DNA of 64,000 nt from Manduca sexta (Eukaryota > Arthropoda > Insecta > Lepidoptera > Sphingidae), in assembly GCF_014839805.1 (NCBI RefSeq), contig NC_051118.1, forward strand, positions 9,478,391-9,542,390. The letters are read 5' to 3'. Positions 33,278-43,169 of the stretch are shown here, piece by piece; position 1 is the stretch's first letter, and each line of letters begins with the position of its first letter. The notes below the pieces were generated by a model. The model made no database searches. It saw only the letters and a list, made by a program, of their open reading frames with translations, and had not been told where the DNA came from. The position numbers and the translations under genes were made by a program.

Positions 33278-33545
33278 CACACACACACACACACGACATC
33301 ACGCATTTTATCCCCGAAGGGGTATGCAGAGGCGCAACCATGGCACCCACTTTTCGCCAAGTGTGTTCTGTCCCATGAAGTGATAGGGGGCGAGCCTATC
33401 GCCATATCGGGCACAAATTCCAGACTCCGGGCTGATACTGAGCAGAAAAACCCAAATATCACTTTACCCGACCCGGGTTTCGAACCCAGGACCTCAGAGC
33501 GCTGCCGTACCGCACATTCAGTACAACTACGCCACCGAGGCAGTC
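33278..33545 (-). mobile_element. SINE-A, full-length reference copy, with (CA)n at its 3' end
   Basis: Minus strand: CTGCCTCGGTGGCGTAGTTG, B-box GGTTCGAAACC, TCGGGTAAAGTGATATTTGG, TCAGCCCGGAGTCTGGAATT, GCCCGATATGGCGATAGGCT, TACCCCTTCGGGGATAAAAT, then GTGATGTCGTG and (TG)n. The best preserved copy with 57572..57842; about 255 bp plus tail. Pol III-type tRNA-derived SINE; parent tRNA not identified. Confidence 0.88.
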
Positions 33546-33916
33546 GTACTCGTATACGTAGACCCTGTATACGTATGTGTGCAATATATAAACACATTTC
33601 TATCAACGCTTCCATGAGGTCGGTTAAGAGCCTCTCAATTAGTGGGCCACGATACACATGCCTCGATCGAGACTTGCCAAGTGCCAATAAATTAAATTGC
33701 TATTAAATCACTTTATTAATTAAATATGAGCATTTTCTAAGTCGTAGAATACAAAACTTAAAACGTATTTCCTGAGAAAAATACATTTGTATGCCAAAAT
33801 GGGTTAAAACTGGCCCGAGGACCTTAGGCAGGTCAAGATAAGTCAGGTCGTACATCATTGATACAATTCAAATTTAGAACACACAAATAACGAAGTTCAG
33901 GTCTTCATTGTTTTTA
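33546..33916. other. Intron sequence, nothing recognised
   Basis: No signal seen. Confidence 0.4.
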
Positions 33917-34092
33917 ACCCCCTTATTCAAAGACGTTTTTTATCTAAGGACGGAGTAAAGCTGTGGTAACAAGTCTCTTTCTCAGTGCTGACGGCATGGC
34001 AGCCTTCGCAGGGCGTAGCCATTGGGCTGTTGTGATTGGCTAATATAATTGTATCTCAATAAGTAAGTAAGTAAGCTAAGGTAAGGGGGTAA
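33917..34092. mobile_element. MITE with ACCCCCTTA ends
   Basis: TTAACCCCCTTATTCAAAG at the left is inverse to AAGGTAAGGGGGTAAG at the right. The interior (CTGTGGTAACAAGTC, GGCTGTTGTGATTGGC) has no coding capacity. The type looks like a widespread lepidopteran MITE. Confidence 0.6.
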
Positions 34093-34110
34093 GTCATTAC
34101 AAAACACAAA

Positions 34111-34298
34111 CAGTCTTACTTATAAACTTGTTTTAGCGTAGATGATTAAGAATGGTTTAAATAGCTGTCAAAAACATCATCTGTTTACAAGTTTAAACTT
34201 TATTGAGAGGGAGATGGCGGGTTCTGACTTCCAGCTGATCGAGTAAATTTGTGTTTTAACTAAGCATAGCTTTGCGAATTTTTTTATAAGTAAGATTG
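34111..34298 (+). mobile_element. MITE-C copy 2 (188 bp), best preserved
   Basis: CAGTCTTACTTATAAACTTG at the left and TTTTATAAGTAAGATTG at the right are inverted. Same length as the copy at 6825 and same interior. Confidence 0.82.
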
Positions 34299-34444
34299 AT
34301 AAAAGCCAACTTCGTTTCTTAAAACGGGTTCAATACATTTATTCAATTAAAAAAAAAACATTATTCACCCACAAGAACGATCCACTAAATCCCCAAAACA
34401 CTTACAACGGTAAAGAATTTAATATTTCTCATTTCGGTGGAGTG

Positions 34445-34545
34445 CTCTCAGCTTTTAATTGGACAGGTGGCGGACATCTGGGCGGCTGGGCGGCCGGGCG
34501 GGCCCGGGACGTCGCCACAAAGGCTGCTACGGGCTATTTGTGAGA
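34445..34545. other. GC-rich patch
   Basis: GGCGGCTGGGCGGCCGGGCG and following GGCCCGGGACGTCGCC make a local GC peak. Not shared with other repeats in the window. Regulatory role unknown. Confidence 0.35.
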
Positions 34546-34615
34546 TCTGCTTTTAAAATATTGCGATTTTTGGCTATGGAATACACGAATTTTATTTGCT
34601 ACTGTATTTCGTACC

Positions 34616-34950
34616 TCGGTGACGTAGTTTCGTTACAAAAAATGCTGAAGTCGTGATTTGATCCCGATGTTGGGGTTTTCTGTTCAGTATCAATCCGAGT
34701 GCCTTGGTTGCGTGTATTACGTGTAAGACACAGCTCTGAGGCCTTGGGTTCGAATATCGGGTGGGGCAAAGTGATATTGATTTTTTTTGTTAAGTAACAG
34801 CTCGGGGTCAGGTATTTGTACGTGATATGGTGATAGGTTCGCCCTTCAGCACAACATGCGATGGTATACACAGGTGAAAAGTAGATGCCCTGGTTCCACC
34901 TCTGCTTACTCCGTCGGGGAATAGGGCATGAAGTGTGTGTATCAACCTGG
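34616..34950 (+). mobile_element. SINE-A inserted into another SINE-A
   Basis: A first head-to-body segment (GACGTAGTTTCGTTAC ... TTTTCTGTTCAGTATCAATC) stops at about 34700, where a second SINE starts with its own head (TGCCTTGGTTGCGTGTATTA) and runs to a GTGTGTAT tail at about 34943. ATCAATCCGAG before and ATCAACCTGGAG after look like the target duplication. Confidence 0.6.
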
Positions 34951-35084
34951 AGCCCGGAATTTATGGCGGATATTGATTATGTTATAGGTAACTCGAAATG
35001 TGAATTTGTTGACTATGATACAGGCCGTGCCTAGTGTAAGGCCTTAACTAGGTTTTTATTCTATGATTTTAACTAAATATTATT

Positions 35085-35310
35085 ATGTAGTTAATAATGT
35101 AACATAAGGGATAGGCTCGTTCCTTATCACATCATGGGACGAAATATACAGGGTGATCATAATATAATGGAACCTAGCTCCATTCCGATCTATTGCGAAA
35201 CCACGAAAAAACCTTGTGAATAAATCTAAATATCTTTGTAAAATAATTATTAAAAAATACCAAAGGTGAAAAGTAGGCACCTCTGTTTTTTCCTTAGGGG
35301 ATGAAAGAGA
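35085..35310 (+). mobile_element. SINE-A 3' pieces, interrupted
   Basis: GGATAGGCTCGTTCC...ATCACATCATGGGACGAAAT (35105-35150) and GGTGAAAAGTAGGCACCTCT (35265-35285) are successive SINE-A blocks, separated by ~110 bp of unrelated sequence. Probably the remainder of the outer SINE at 34616. Confidence 0.5.
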
Positions 35311-35960
35311 AGTTGGTTTGTAAATATGTTCTAAAAGTAACTCATAAACTGCTGAATCCCTATAATATTCCGGTCGAACCAACGAATGTCAACAATCAAT
35401 GTCCCTACCTTTCAAAAAGTCTAATTATTAATATTCCTACACAAACAGAAATATCCAGCTGTGTTGAATTGAATTCATCAGTTCATTCTGCCATGTTCCA
35501 CTGCGACTTCAAATAAGGAAAAAGGAAACTCATAACCGAGTCCTTAACGTATGATTAATGAGCGGAGGAGAGTTAAAAATTTGTTATAAAGGTCCTCGTA
35601 CTAAGGGTCCATAAATACGTTTGATTGTGGTAATAACTTCCCTTCCCATTATACCCGGCTCTTTGTTGATCATACTTTGGATTTTCATATTTCTATTGTA
35701 TTTCGTTTCATTATTTGATACCAAGGAGTTCTGAGATGAGATTGTCATACCAAAATTTTGCGCTTATGCGATGCTTCCTCAATCCATGGTGAAATAGCAA
35801 AACACTAATGCAAAATACTTCATATATTTTTTTATATCATGATTTCCACGGTTTTAATGCGCATGTTTCTTGAAAATATGTTATTTTTGGATTTATGTTT
35901 AAGGTTGCTGTTGCATCTTGTCACACGGACGTTTTAAATAAGACAACGACTTATTACCAA
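35311..35960. other. Intron sequence, nothing recognised
   Basis: No signal seen. Confidence 0.4.
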
Positions 35961-36095
35961 TCTATATAATATATAAAAATGAATCCCTATTTCCCTTGGT
36001 CACGCCATCATCATGGTGAAAAAAAAAGTCAAAATCGGTTTAGTAATTACTGAGATTAGCACTTTCTAACTCTTCAGCTTTATATATTAGTGTAA
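35961..36095. mobile_element. Chimeric Helitron ends: HelB 5' end joined to an inverted HelA 5' end
   Basis: Starts like HelB (TCTATATAATATATAAAAAT, then TTTCCCTTGGTCACGCCATC) but finishes with AACTCTTCAGCTTTATATAT, the inverse of the HelA start. No CTRR 3' end on either side. Confidence 0.65.
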
Positions 36096-36289
36096 ATTAT
36101 ATGGATCCTAAGTACTGAAATTAGGAAATTATATTGTCTCTCGCTTTGTCACTGAATCATGGGTATGTTAAACATCCTACCTCTGACAAACATATAAACG
36201 TATGATAATAAATACACACTACGTATGATAATAAAAAGCGAAATTTCGGTAAATTTGGACGCCTGTCTCCCCCTCAAGCACAAAGGCGT

Positions 36290-36490
36290 GATTATATCGA
36301 CCCCGCTGAGTAACTTCACGAACCTACAGAGATGGACTATTAAAAGGCACTTAAGTGTCGGTTGTTAGTTCTCGAGCTGCCAGTGACGCCATTCCGGTGA
36401 CATGGCGTGATTTAATGCCTTTAGACTGCCGCCTCTACTACGAGAACTCGAAGCGAAACAGTCGCGGAAACTCGATCGGATTTATTTTGT
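36290..36490. promoter_or_regulatory. CpG-richer patch with TATA/initiator-like spacing
   Basis: CTATTAAAAGGC at about 36338 is followed 20-30 bp later by GGTTGTTAGTTCTCGAG, then CpG-rich sequence to 36480. Resembles a small promoter, but no gene or transcript evidence is visible. Confidence 0.25.
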
Positions 36491-37082
36491 TGTTTTTGTC
36501 GGTGATTTTCTATTCCAAATTTGTTTTTTGTTTTTTTGAGGTATTAACAACGTGCGGCTATGGTCCGTAGACCATTGGAATTCGAATGGATTTATTGTAA
36601 AAGGTTTGAGATATGGCGTAAAGATTTTATAAAAAAAGCTCTTGTTGTGTGGAGGAAAAGGGCCGATTTTAGGTATAAAACACGAAACAATTTTGACCAG
36701 TTGATAAGTAAGGGTTTATAGATGAGATCTGAGGTAAGTGTATCTCTTTCTGGCCTCATACGTCTTTTCAATTCAATCATTTTCGGGTGAGACAATAAGT
36801 CAATCTAGACTCTTTCGACGATTGAATCATTATCAACCTGATTCAGTTTTCTATCTTCACAAGTATTGTTTTCTCTAAAACATTTGAAAGTTTATATAAA
36901 TTATTTAATCAAATAGTTATTTTATTATACAATTTACAAGAAATAACTGTACAAAAACATTTTTCTTGAATAACATAAGGAACAAAAAGTTATTAAAAGA
37001 ATTATCTAAGTTTGTACATGTGTCAGACACCATAAGTATATACGGCTCACTCATTGCTAATTTATTACCAAGAAACTCTACA
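36491..37082. other. AT-rich intron, nothing recognised
   Basis: No signal seen. Confidence 0.4.
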
Positions 37083-37122
37083 CAGTGGGACAGTATATAA
37101 TACAGGGCTGATATTATTGTTT
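37083..37122 (+). mobile_element. SINE-C 3' tail fragment
   Basis: CAGTGGGACAGTATATAATA followed by CAGGGCTGATATTATT. Confidence 0.6.
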
Positions 37123-37127
37123 TGCTT

Positions 37128-37378
37128 GTGGTAGGATATATTTTATATCCGCTCGGATGGCGACCAATGTACACGAGGTGTCAAAACCCACCACAATGGC
37201 CCACGTAAGTGTGTCACGTTCCGGCTTCAGCCTGTGTATATCCCATTCCAACAGGCCGGTATAATTGTGTCGTATGCCGAGGGTTAATCATCTCCCGTCA
37301 GTCAACATTCTATTGGACTCCACTACACTTACCATCAGATGTAGTGGAGTTACACTTCCGTGCCGTGATTCAGGCTTG
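37128..37378 (-). repeat. Family B full-length copy
   Basis: Inverted complete copy from GTGGTAGGATATATTTTATA to GTAGTGGAGTTACACTTCCG. Confidence 0.8.
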
Positions 37379-37395
37379 CTGTATAATAATATTAA

Positions 37396-37715
37396 TAATA
37401 ATATCAACCCTGTATTATATACTTGCCCACTGCTGAGCACGGGCCTCCTCTATTACTGAGAGGGATTAGGCCTTAGTCCACCACGCTGGCCTAGTGCGGA
37501 TTGGTAGACTTCACACACCTTCGAAATTCCTATAGAGAACTTTTCAGATGTGCAGGTTTCCTCACGATTTTTCCTTCACCGTTAAAGCGGACGATAAATT
37601 CACAAAGAATACACACATGATTTTAGAAAAGTCAGAGGTGTGTGCCCTTGGGATTTGAACCTGCGGACATTCGTCTTGGCAATCCATTCCACACCCAACT
37701 AGGTTATCGCCGCTT
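37396..37715 (-). mobile_element. SINE-C full-length copy
   Basis: AATATCAACCCTGTATTATA through CAACTAGGTTATCGCCGC; a small deletion near CTTGGCAATCCATTCC removes part of the tRNA-like head. Confidence 0.85.
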
Positions 37716-38102
37716 TTTTTTTGCTTGCTGCTTGCTGTGTGTTATATAAAATAGTAAGAATTCAAGATTTTGCGAAACGTTGTACCCTCATCCATTAAAG
37801 TTAATGTACCCTCGAGAGAAACTCACAAACTTTAATTTCATTGCGAGAACTCGTCGTATTGAGTTTAATCCATAAATAATCTAGTGCCGGAAAGTCGGTT
37901 ACTTAAGCCTTATTAAGACTGAGCAATTATTACTAGCAATAAACGTACGCGATTATTGAATATCTGTCAAAAGAATTTGTGTTAAGCCGACGAGCATTGC
38001 CTACGATTACTTGGTATTATATTATATATTGCTATAATTTCTTCGTTTAAAAGAGGCTTTAGTTCAAATGTCGTAAAACTACATATTCCTATTGTAATAC
38101 TA
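37716..38102. other. AT-rich intron, nothing recognised
   Basis: No signal seen. Confidence 0.4.
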
Positions 38103-38291
38103 TTGTTAGCATAGAATATTTTAGTGAGGGTATTTGTAACACTTTTTGCTATCAAACACTGAGCGTTTGACAGATCGAGTTATTTGGTTGTTGACAGTCG
38201 TACCGGGTCGGTCGGTTGGCGAGATATTTACGAATGTATTTCTGTGGTCAGTGATATTTCTTTTATTTTTATTAAAATCGAATCAGTTTTC
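38103..38291 (+). repeat. Family L copy
   Basis: Second copy of 4349..4530, same orientation. Confidence 0.6.
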
Positions 38292-38337
38292 TCACACTAT
38301 ATTATATAAAATATACCTATTGTATACTATCTTTTAT

Positions 38338-38427
38338 TTCTTTTATTGCTGTGAATGACGAGACGAGCTTGCCGGTCGCCTGATGGTAAGCGATACGACC
38401 GCCCATAAACAGTAGAAACATCATATT
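38338..38427 (-). mobile_element. Family H 3' end fragment
   Basis: TGAATGACGAGACGAGCTTG, CGCCTGATGGTAAGCGATAC, CATAAACAGTAGAAACATCA. Confidence 0.65.
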
Positions 38428-38475
38428 TGTAATGAATGTAATTTTAAATGTTAAGTTCTATAAAACACATTCACT

Positions 38476-38919
38476 GTTACTTATAAACTTGTTTTAGCGT
38501 TAAGAGGTGGTTAAGAATTGCTTAAATAGCTGTCGAAAACATCACCGGTATCCTAGTTTAAGGCGATACCTCAAGGTCCATTTTCATACATTTTGTTTCA
38601 CCTTTAATCTGGGTAACTAAACAAGTATTGGCAAGTAAAGAATTTAAATTCACGTCTAGTTAGTGATTAGTTCTCGCAGTTGAAAGAAAAACGTAAAAAT
38701 AATTAATAATCATGGATATTTCGGCCTTTAAAATTTAATATGACGAAATTTACGTTAGTTACCCAGATTAAAGCCGAAACAAAATGTATGAAAATGGACC
38801 TTGAGGTATCGCCTTAAACCTTATTAAGAGGTAAGCTGGCGGGTTTTGACTTCCAGCTGATCGAGTAAATTTGTGTTTTAACTAAGCATAGCTTTGCGAA
38901 ATTTTTATAAGTAAGACTG
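38476..38919 (+). mobile_element. MITE-C copy 3, split by a TTAA MITE
   Basis: GTTACTTATAAACTTGTTTT at the left and TTTTATAAGTAAGACTG at the right bracket the familiar interior, which is cut in the middle at TTTAAACC by 38562..38813. Removing the insert gives a normal ~190-bp copy. Confidence 0.82.
38562..38813. mobile_element. TTAA-flanked foldback MITE, 252 bp (piggyBac-like target)
   Basis: Both ends read GGCGATACCTCAAGGTCCAT inward, and the arms continue as near-perfect inverted repeats for about 60 bp (to GGGTAACTAA). Target duplication TTAA at 38558-38561 and 38814-38817. TTAA is the piggyBac signature, but the terminal bases are not the classic CCC, so superfamily is inferred from the target only. 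Confidence 0.85.
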
Positions 38920-39119
38920 ATTATGTTTGATAGATAAATAATTCTGATTCTGATACTCGATCCAGCCTAGAAGATGGCAAACGAAAATAAAGTTTGTTCA
39001 AACCTTAATAAGTCGAGAATAGATTTGCCGGCTGCATCGATCCGCGAACCTTCCATTCTTATTTGAAATGCCGTTAGTTTTTAATACGTTGCTACGTACC
39101 ATAGATTGGATTTAGGTTT

Positions 39120-39545
39120 TTTTCCAGCAGTAAAAATCTATATTATGGATGCCACTCTTATTTCTGGGAGCGGAGGAATGGGTAAATGGTGGTACTCACC
39201 GGTCTGCCGACACAGATACCATCTAAATGCCTTGTGTTGGGTCCCTATCAATTTTATGCTGTCGTACCAATTAAAACCGGCGTTGGCCTGCTTTTATCAC
39301 GTCTAACGTGTTCGGGGATCGAGAGTGCTTCCGAATTCGTCGAACCCATGTCTGCACATCTTTGCTCATCTCTTTTTGAGCTCAGAGCTCAGAGGTCCTC
39401 GTCCTTCGGCACCATTTGACGATCTGAAGTCGCGCATTCCTCGCTACGCGGCCACGACTCCCAATAACCCCCTTTTAGTCGCCTATTACGACAGGCAGGA
39501 GATACCGTGGCGGAATACATTAAATGCCCCCATACCATAGTTGTT
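39120..39545 (-). mobile_element. Probable non-LTR retrotransposon 5' fragment
   Basis: Inverted, it reads CCACGGTATCTCCTGCCTGT and CGTAATAGGCGACTAAAAGG, a motif I know from insect non-LTR elements, followed by GC-rich, broken coding-like sequence. Only ~150 bp below the DPP exon. Confidence 0.4.
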
Positions 39546-39715
39546 CAAATGCCCCCATATGGCTTATGCTAGATAATTCTGTGCAATGTCCAAATATTCC
39601 AGTAAATGTAATTAAATCAAATTGTGGAAGATCGATCACGGACATACAAACACACATTAGGGTCGAATACAGAACCTCCTAATTGAAGTCGGTTAAACTA
39701 CATTGTTAACCTTAC

Positions 39716-39923
39716 CTGTTAGCCAAGTCCCGTTAAAAGGCTTGTAATGCTGCGTCAGTACATCTTGCAGCGTTGGTCTTCGCCCCTTCACCCTGCCTCC
39801 GTCTCCAGCTGGCGTGAGGAGTGCTATGCTGAACACGATCAAGCCCAGCACTGCAGCGATGACCAGCAGGGCGATCAGGATGCCGCGCCAGTTGCGCTGG
39901 GTTGGAGTCGCTGCTGCCAACTC
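39716..39923 (-). CDS. DPP6/DPP10-like dipeptidyl-peptidase gene, transmembrane-anchor exon
   Basis: Internal exon of 208 bp (69 codons plus one base). It reads E-L-A-A-A-T-P-T-Q-R-N-W-R-G, then a hydrophobic helix of about 22 residues (15-36) ending in L-L-T-P, then a basic stretch (R-V-K-G-R-R) and an N-G-T glycosylation sequon. The QRNW-x-G motif directly before the single membrane helix is the hallmark of DPP6/DPP10-type members of peptidase family S9B, which are type II membrane glycoproteins; vertebrate DPP6/DPP10 are auxiliary subunits of Kv4 potassium channels. The acceptor is a pyrimidine-rich tract ending in CAG just above 39923, and the donor is ACAG|GTAAGG at 39716/39715. The exon starts at a codon boundary and ends in phase 1. 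It is much more GC-rich than its surroundings. The catalytic region is not in the window, so enzyme versus pseudo-enzyme cannot be decided. Vertebrate DPP6 joins alternative first exons at the same Glu-Leu position. Confidence 0.88.
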
Positions 39924-39971
39924 CTGGAATGAGAAAGTGGGGTCAGTTTTTTATACGTCAATGGTATTTTG

Positions 39972-40098
39972 ATATTGGCACGGAAATGTGTCAGCCTGTA
40001 GATATCTGGTTCCAATAGGCCCGCATAATTATGACGACTATCGAGGAGCAATCATCTCAGGTGTAGTGGAGTCACTTTGCCGTGCTCGTTTAAAAAAG
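39972..40098 (-). repeat. Family B fragment beside the DPP exon
   Basis: GTCAGCCTGTAGATATCTGG, CGAGGAGCAATCATCTC and GTGTAGTGGAGTCACTTTGC; lies ~50 bp above the exon's acceptor, so close to its branch-point region. Confidence 0.65.
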
Positions 40099-40684
40099 TC
40101 CTGGAAACCAGAACAAAAGTGCATTTATACTGCTTGGAAGAAGAAATAAAATAAATAGAAAAATATACAATCGAAACATATGAAGTTCCCTCATAAGACT
40201 TAACGGAGCACTAGTTATAATGTCCTTAAAACAAAAGACCGCATTCAACTCCTTGGTCACAAAAATAAATAAATAAAGACTTTGATTAATTAATTAATCA
40301 TTTCAGACAAGCTGTCACATAGCTAAAGCTTTTCTTTCCAGTCTATTGCATTTATACTCTATGTACCATCCTTAACAGTTAATTTACCGCCATGTCACTT
40401 GCCGATTGATTGAGAGCACCACATTAGTATTAGTGGAAGCAATTACCGATGCTGAGAGCGCGACAACTCAATTAGATATGTCGCCTTGATTGGCGGTCCG
40501 GAAATGCTTTACTACTTTATATGCGAGTTTGTGTGTACAGTTTTGCATCGCAGCTTCGAGTAACCAATGTCAGAGGAAAAGTTAATGTAAAGAATTAAAC
40601 TATAAATTTAAATGTAACAGTTAAAGTAAAAGTTATAAGGGTTGCCTGCCACATTTTATGATTTAGGCAAAGTAACAGTAACTT
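40099..40684. other. AT-rich intron, nothing recognised
   Basis: No signal seen. Confidence 0.4.
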
Positions 40685-40912
40685 TTCGCGGTGGTGGAAT
40701 TGTATTGTATGTGCGGTATGATATGCTTTGAGGTCTGGGTTCGAATTCTGGGCCGGGTAATGATATTAAGTTTATTCTGCTCATTTATCCGATACGGTGA
40801 TACCTCGCCCCCTATTATATCAAGGGACGGAACACACATTGGGAAAAGTTGGTGTCCTGCTTGCATCTCTGTCTACCCCTTGCAAATAAAGGCGTGATGT
40901 GTGTGAAAAAAA
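40685..40912 (+). mobile_element. SINE-A copy
   Basis: GCGGTGGTGGAATTGTATTG head, GGTTCGAATTC B box, GATACGGTGATACCTCGCCC, CTACCCCTTGCAAATAAAGG and GTGATGTGTGTG tail. Confidence 0.75.
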
Positions 40913-41689
40913 ATATAAAGCTATGCAAAACTCCTATTTTCCCAAACTATTTATTTATTGAAAAGTATACCAACAGCATACATATGTATTTTTTTTTAAA
41001 TTAAGCATTACTAAGGTCTATATGCCAAATTATACGTACAAACATCATACTTGCACTAAAATAACCTCAAAAACATACCAAAGCACAACTCAATTTTCAA
41101 TGGCTAATTCATTTTGAACAATGCCGATGTTTGCCGAAGTGTGCCGACGGCTGCCAACCGTTCTCCATGAATATGACAGAGGCTTTCGGCTTCCATAATG
41201 GCTGCCTTCAGATCCGATGGAATACGAAATGAGGTGTGACGAGTGACGTTTTTGGCACACACGGAATTTGACGTAATTATTCGGGCTTTGTGATGGCGGT
41301 GTGGATGGGTACTAATTTTGGACTTTTCTACAAGATTTTATTTAACTTGTTTGTGTGTATCTGTGTTTGAGTCAAATCTTGCAAATGAAATTTAAAGCAG
41401 TTATCGCCAACCAATTAAGATGACATAATATATACGTTTAGTCTGGATCATTAATGCATGGTTAACTAAGTAACGTCATTCTAAATCCAATATGGTGGAC
41501 GGCTCAAGATATTGACTAATTATTTTTTGTGCACTTTTATGATATGGGTTTTTAATGAAAGGGTTTGCTGTCATTAATACAAATAATATAAAGGTTTTAT
41601 TCTAAATCGTAGCAGATTGTTTAACATAGTGTACTAGTTATTTTTTACGTAGTCCTATAAATAACTGGTAGGGCGTTCATTTTTTTTAA
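40913..41689. other. Intron, nothing clearly recognised
   Basis: A GC-richer stretch at 41125-41275 holds a 31-codon minus-strand open frame beginning M-E-A-E; no family recognised. Confidence 0.35.
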
Positions 41690-41935
41690 CTTGACTACGT
41701 TTGTAAGCCTGGAAGGCCGGCTTATACAAACACATCGGATTTTCGAGGAGCACTTTAGAACGTCGAAGCCCTTGAAATTAAGAGTCCATGCTGAGGGGAA
41801 CCCACTAATGGTTTACTAAATTCGGCTCAAGACGGTCACTGGGAAAGGATGAGACATCAAAGATTAGGGATTCGCGTAGTCGTAGTGCGACTTAACAATC
41901 CTGACTGTTGTAGGTAGATCATTCTAACCGCAAGC
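41690..41935 (+). repeat. Dispersed repeat family X
   Basis: GTAAGCCTGGAAGGCCGGCT, TATACAAACACATCGGA, AAGAGTCCATGCTGAGGGGA and GGAAAGGATGAGACATCAAA are shared with 43256..43435. Class unknown. Confidence 0.6.
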
Positions 41936-42247
41936 AAATAAAGAGTAACAGTATCTAGATTTTTCCAGCGATGTGGCACTTGATCAAGTTGTTGTCTAAG
42001 GATATTATTATTTTCATTCAAAATGTACTTGAAAAAAGCAAATCAGTTACAGGTACAAAATTATTCTGTACTGTATTCGCCGGCTCACTATTACAAGGTT
42101 TTATGTTATATTTTTTGTGCAAATCGAAGTATATATCATGTAACTCTATTTTTGTTATCAGGAAAAAAAACCCAAAAGACAAACAAAAGAATAAGATAAA
42201 ATAAAGTAAATATAAAAGATAAGATAAAGGGAGAACCATGAACTCTC

Positions 42248-42281
42248 ATTTAAAATTTTTACCAACGTAAAAATTTTAAAT
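42248..42281. repeat. Perfect 15-bp palindrome with 4-nt loop
   Basis: ATTTAAAATTTTTAC, CAAC, GTAAAAATTTTAAAT. No U-tract or gene nearby, so a terminator role is not indicated. Confidence 0.9.
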
Positions 42282-42654
42282 ATGCGTTATTCATCAATAA
42301 AAATTAACACATGACCTTTTAATACTAAGCCAGCGATTTCTTAACCTCTTTTTTCACCCAATAAGGTTCTATATTCTATACAAATTACCGCTACAATGTC
42401 ATTTACAATGCACGTATAAATAAAAAATGGCGTCGCATCACACCAGCTGCATTATACCTTCCATCTTCACATGGAAAATCGATATCTTGATAAGCATGAC
42501 GTCAATATCTTATCAAAGGTATCCAATTTAATTAGAGTGACATCTAGTTAATTACAAAGCTTACGAACATATCTATAAGTATAGTTTATAAAACTGAAGA
42601 ATATGGAATCCGCCTAATCTTTGAAACTATTGGCGCTACGATGTTAAAAATTCT

Positions 42655-42845
42655 TTTATAGTGATTTCTTATGTTTACGCGAAAGTTAGACATGGAAATA
42701 AAATTTGTTTTCAAGCCGCGTTTTATTTTCGGTGTTTGGAAGACTTTGCAGCATTCACTCCTTCATGTCTCCTTGACCATGAAGGCTGCAAAGAAGAAGA
42801 AAATAATAATATTAAAAATCACGATAAAACCCGAAAAATACTTTC
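42655..42845 (+). repeat. Family G copy
   Basis: TGATTTCTTATGTTTACGCG, GGAAGACTTTGCAGCATTCA, CTTCATGTCTCC, AAAATCACGATAAAACCCGA. Internal inverted blocks recall the foldback form at 44805. Confidence 0.6.
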
Positions 42846-43169
42846 AGTTCCATAGATATAATTTTTTTTTCTCATCTTGATAATAATTGTATTAAAAAAA
42901 TATAAAAGAACAAGCCACTCGCTTGATGGTTAAAGTCATGACATAGTGACTGTTAATAATCAGCAGTAAGATTGAAGCTTCGAAACGGCAGCAGTACACT
43001 CGAAACCTTGAAACATTAGATGTTACGTCTCATAATGTCACATACGTAATGTAGCCAGTAGACTACAACATCCTTCGAAGCAGAACATAATGCTGCTTGC
43101 CATCAGAGATACACAGCGCGGTGGATATCGATAAGAATTAATTAGAATAATAATATCATACTTAGCAAA

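Larger units (their letters stand above)
1232..39715 (-). other. 38.5-kb intron of the DPP6/DPP10-like gene
   Basis: Bounded by the GTAAGG donor at 39715 and the TTCCAG acceptor at 1232, with matching phase 1 on both sides. It is filled with SINEs, Helitron-like elements, MITEs, a mariner and LINE remnants described separately. I found no further exon of the gene on the minus strand inside it, but a short cassette exon could be missed by eye. Confidence 0.8.

Noticed and set aside
33236..33706. Overlapping 156- and 141-codon open frames on both strands
   Set aside because: Both are translations of a SINE-A copy; the same peptides recur wherever the SINE does.
42248..42281. Perfect hairpin as a transcription terminator
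   Set aside because: No gene ends nearby, no U-tract follows, and hairpin terminators are not expected in an insect intron.
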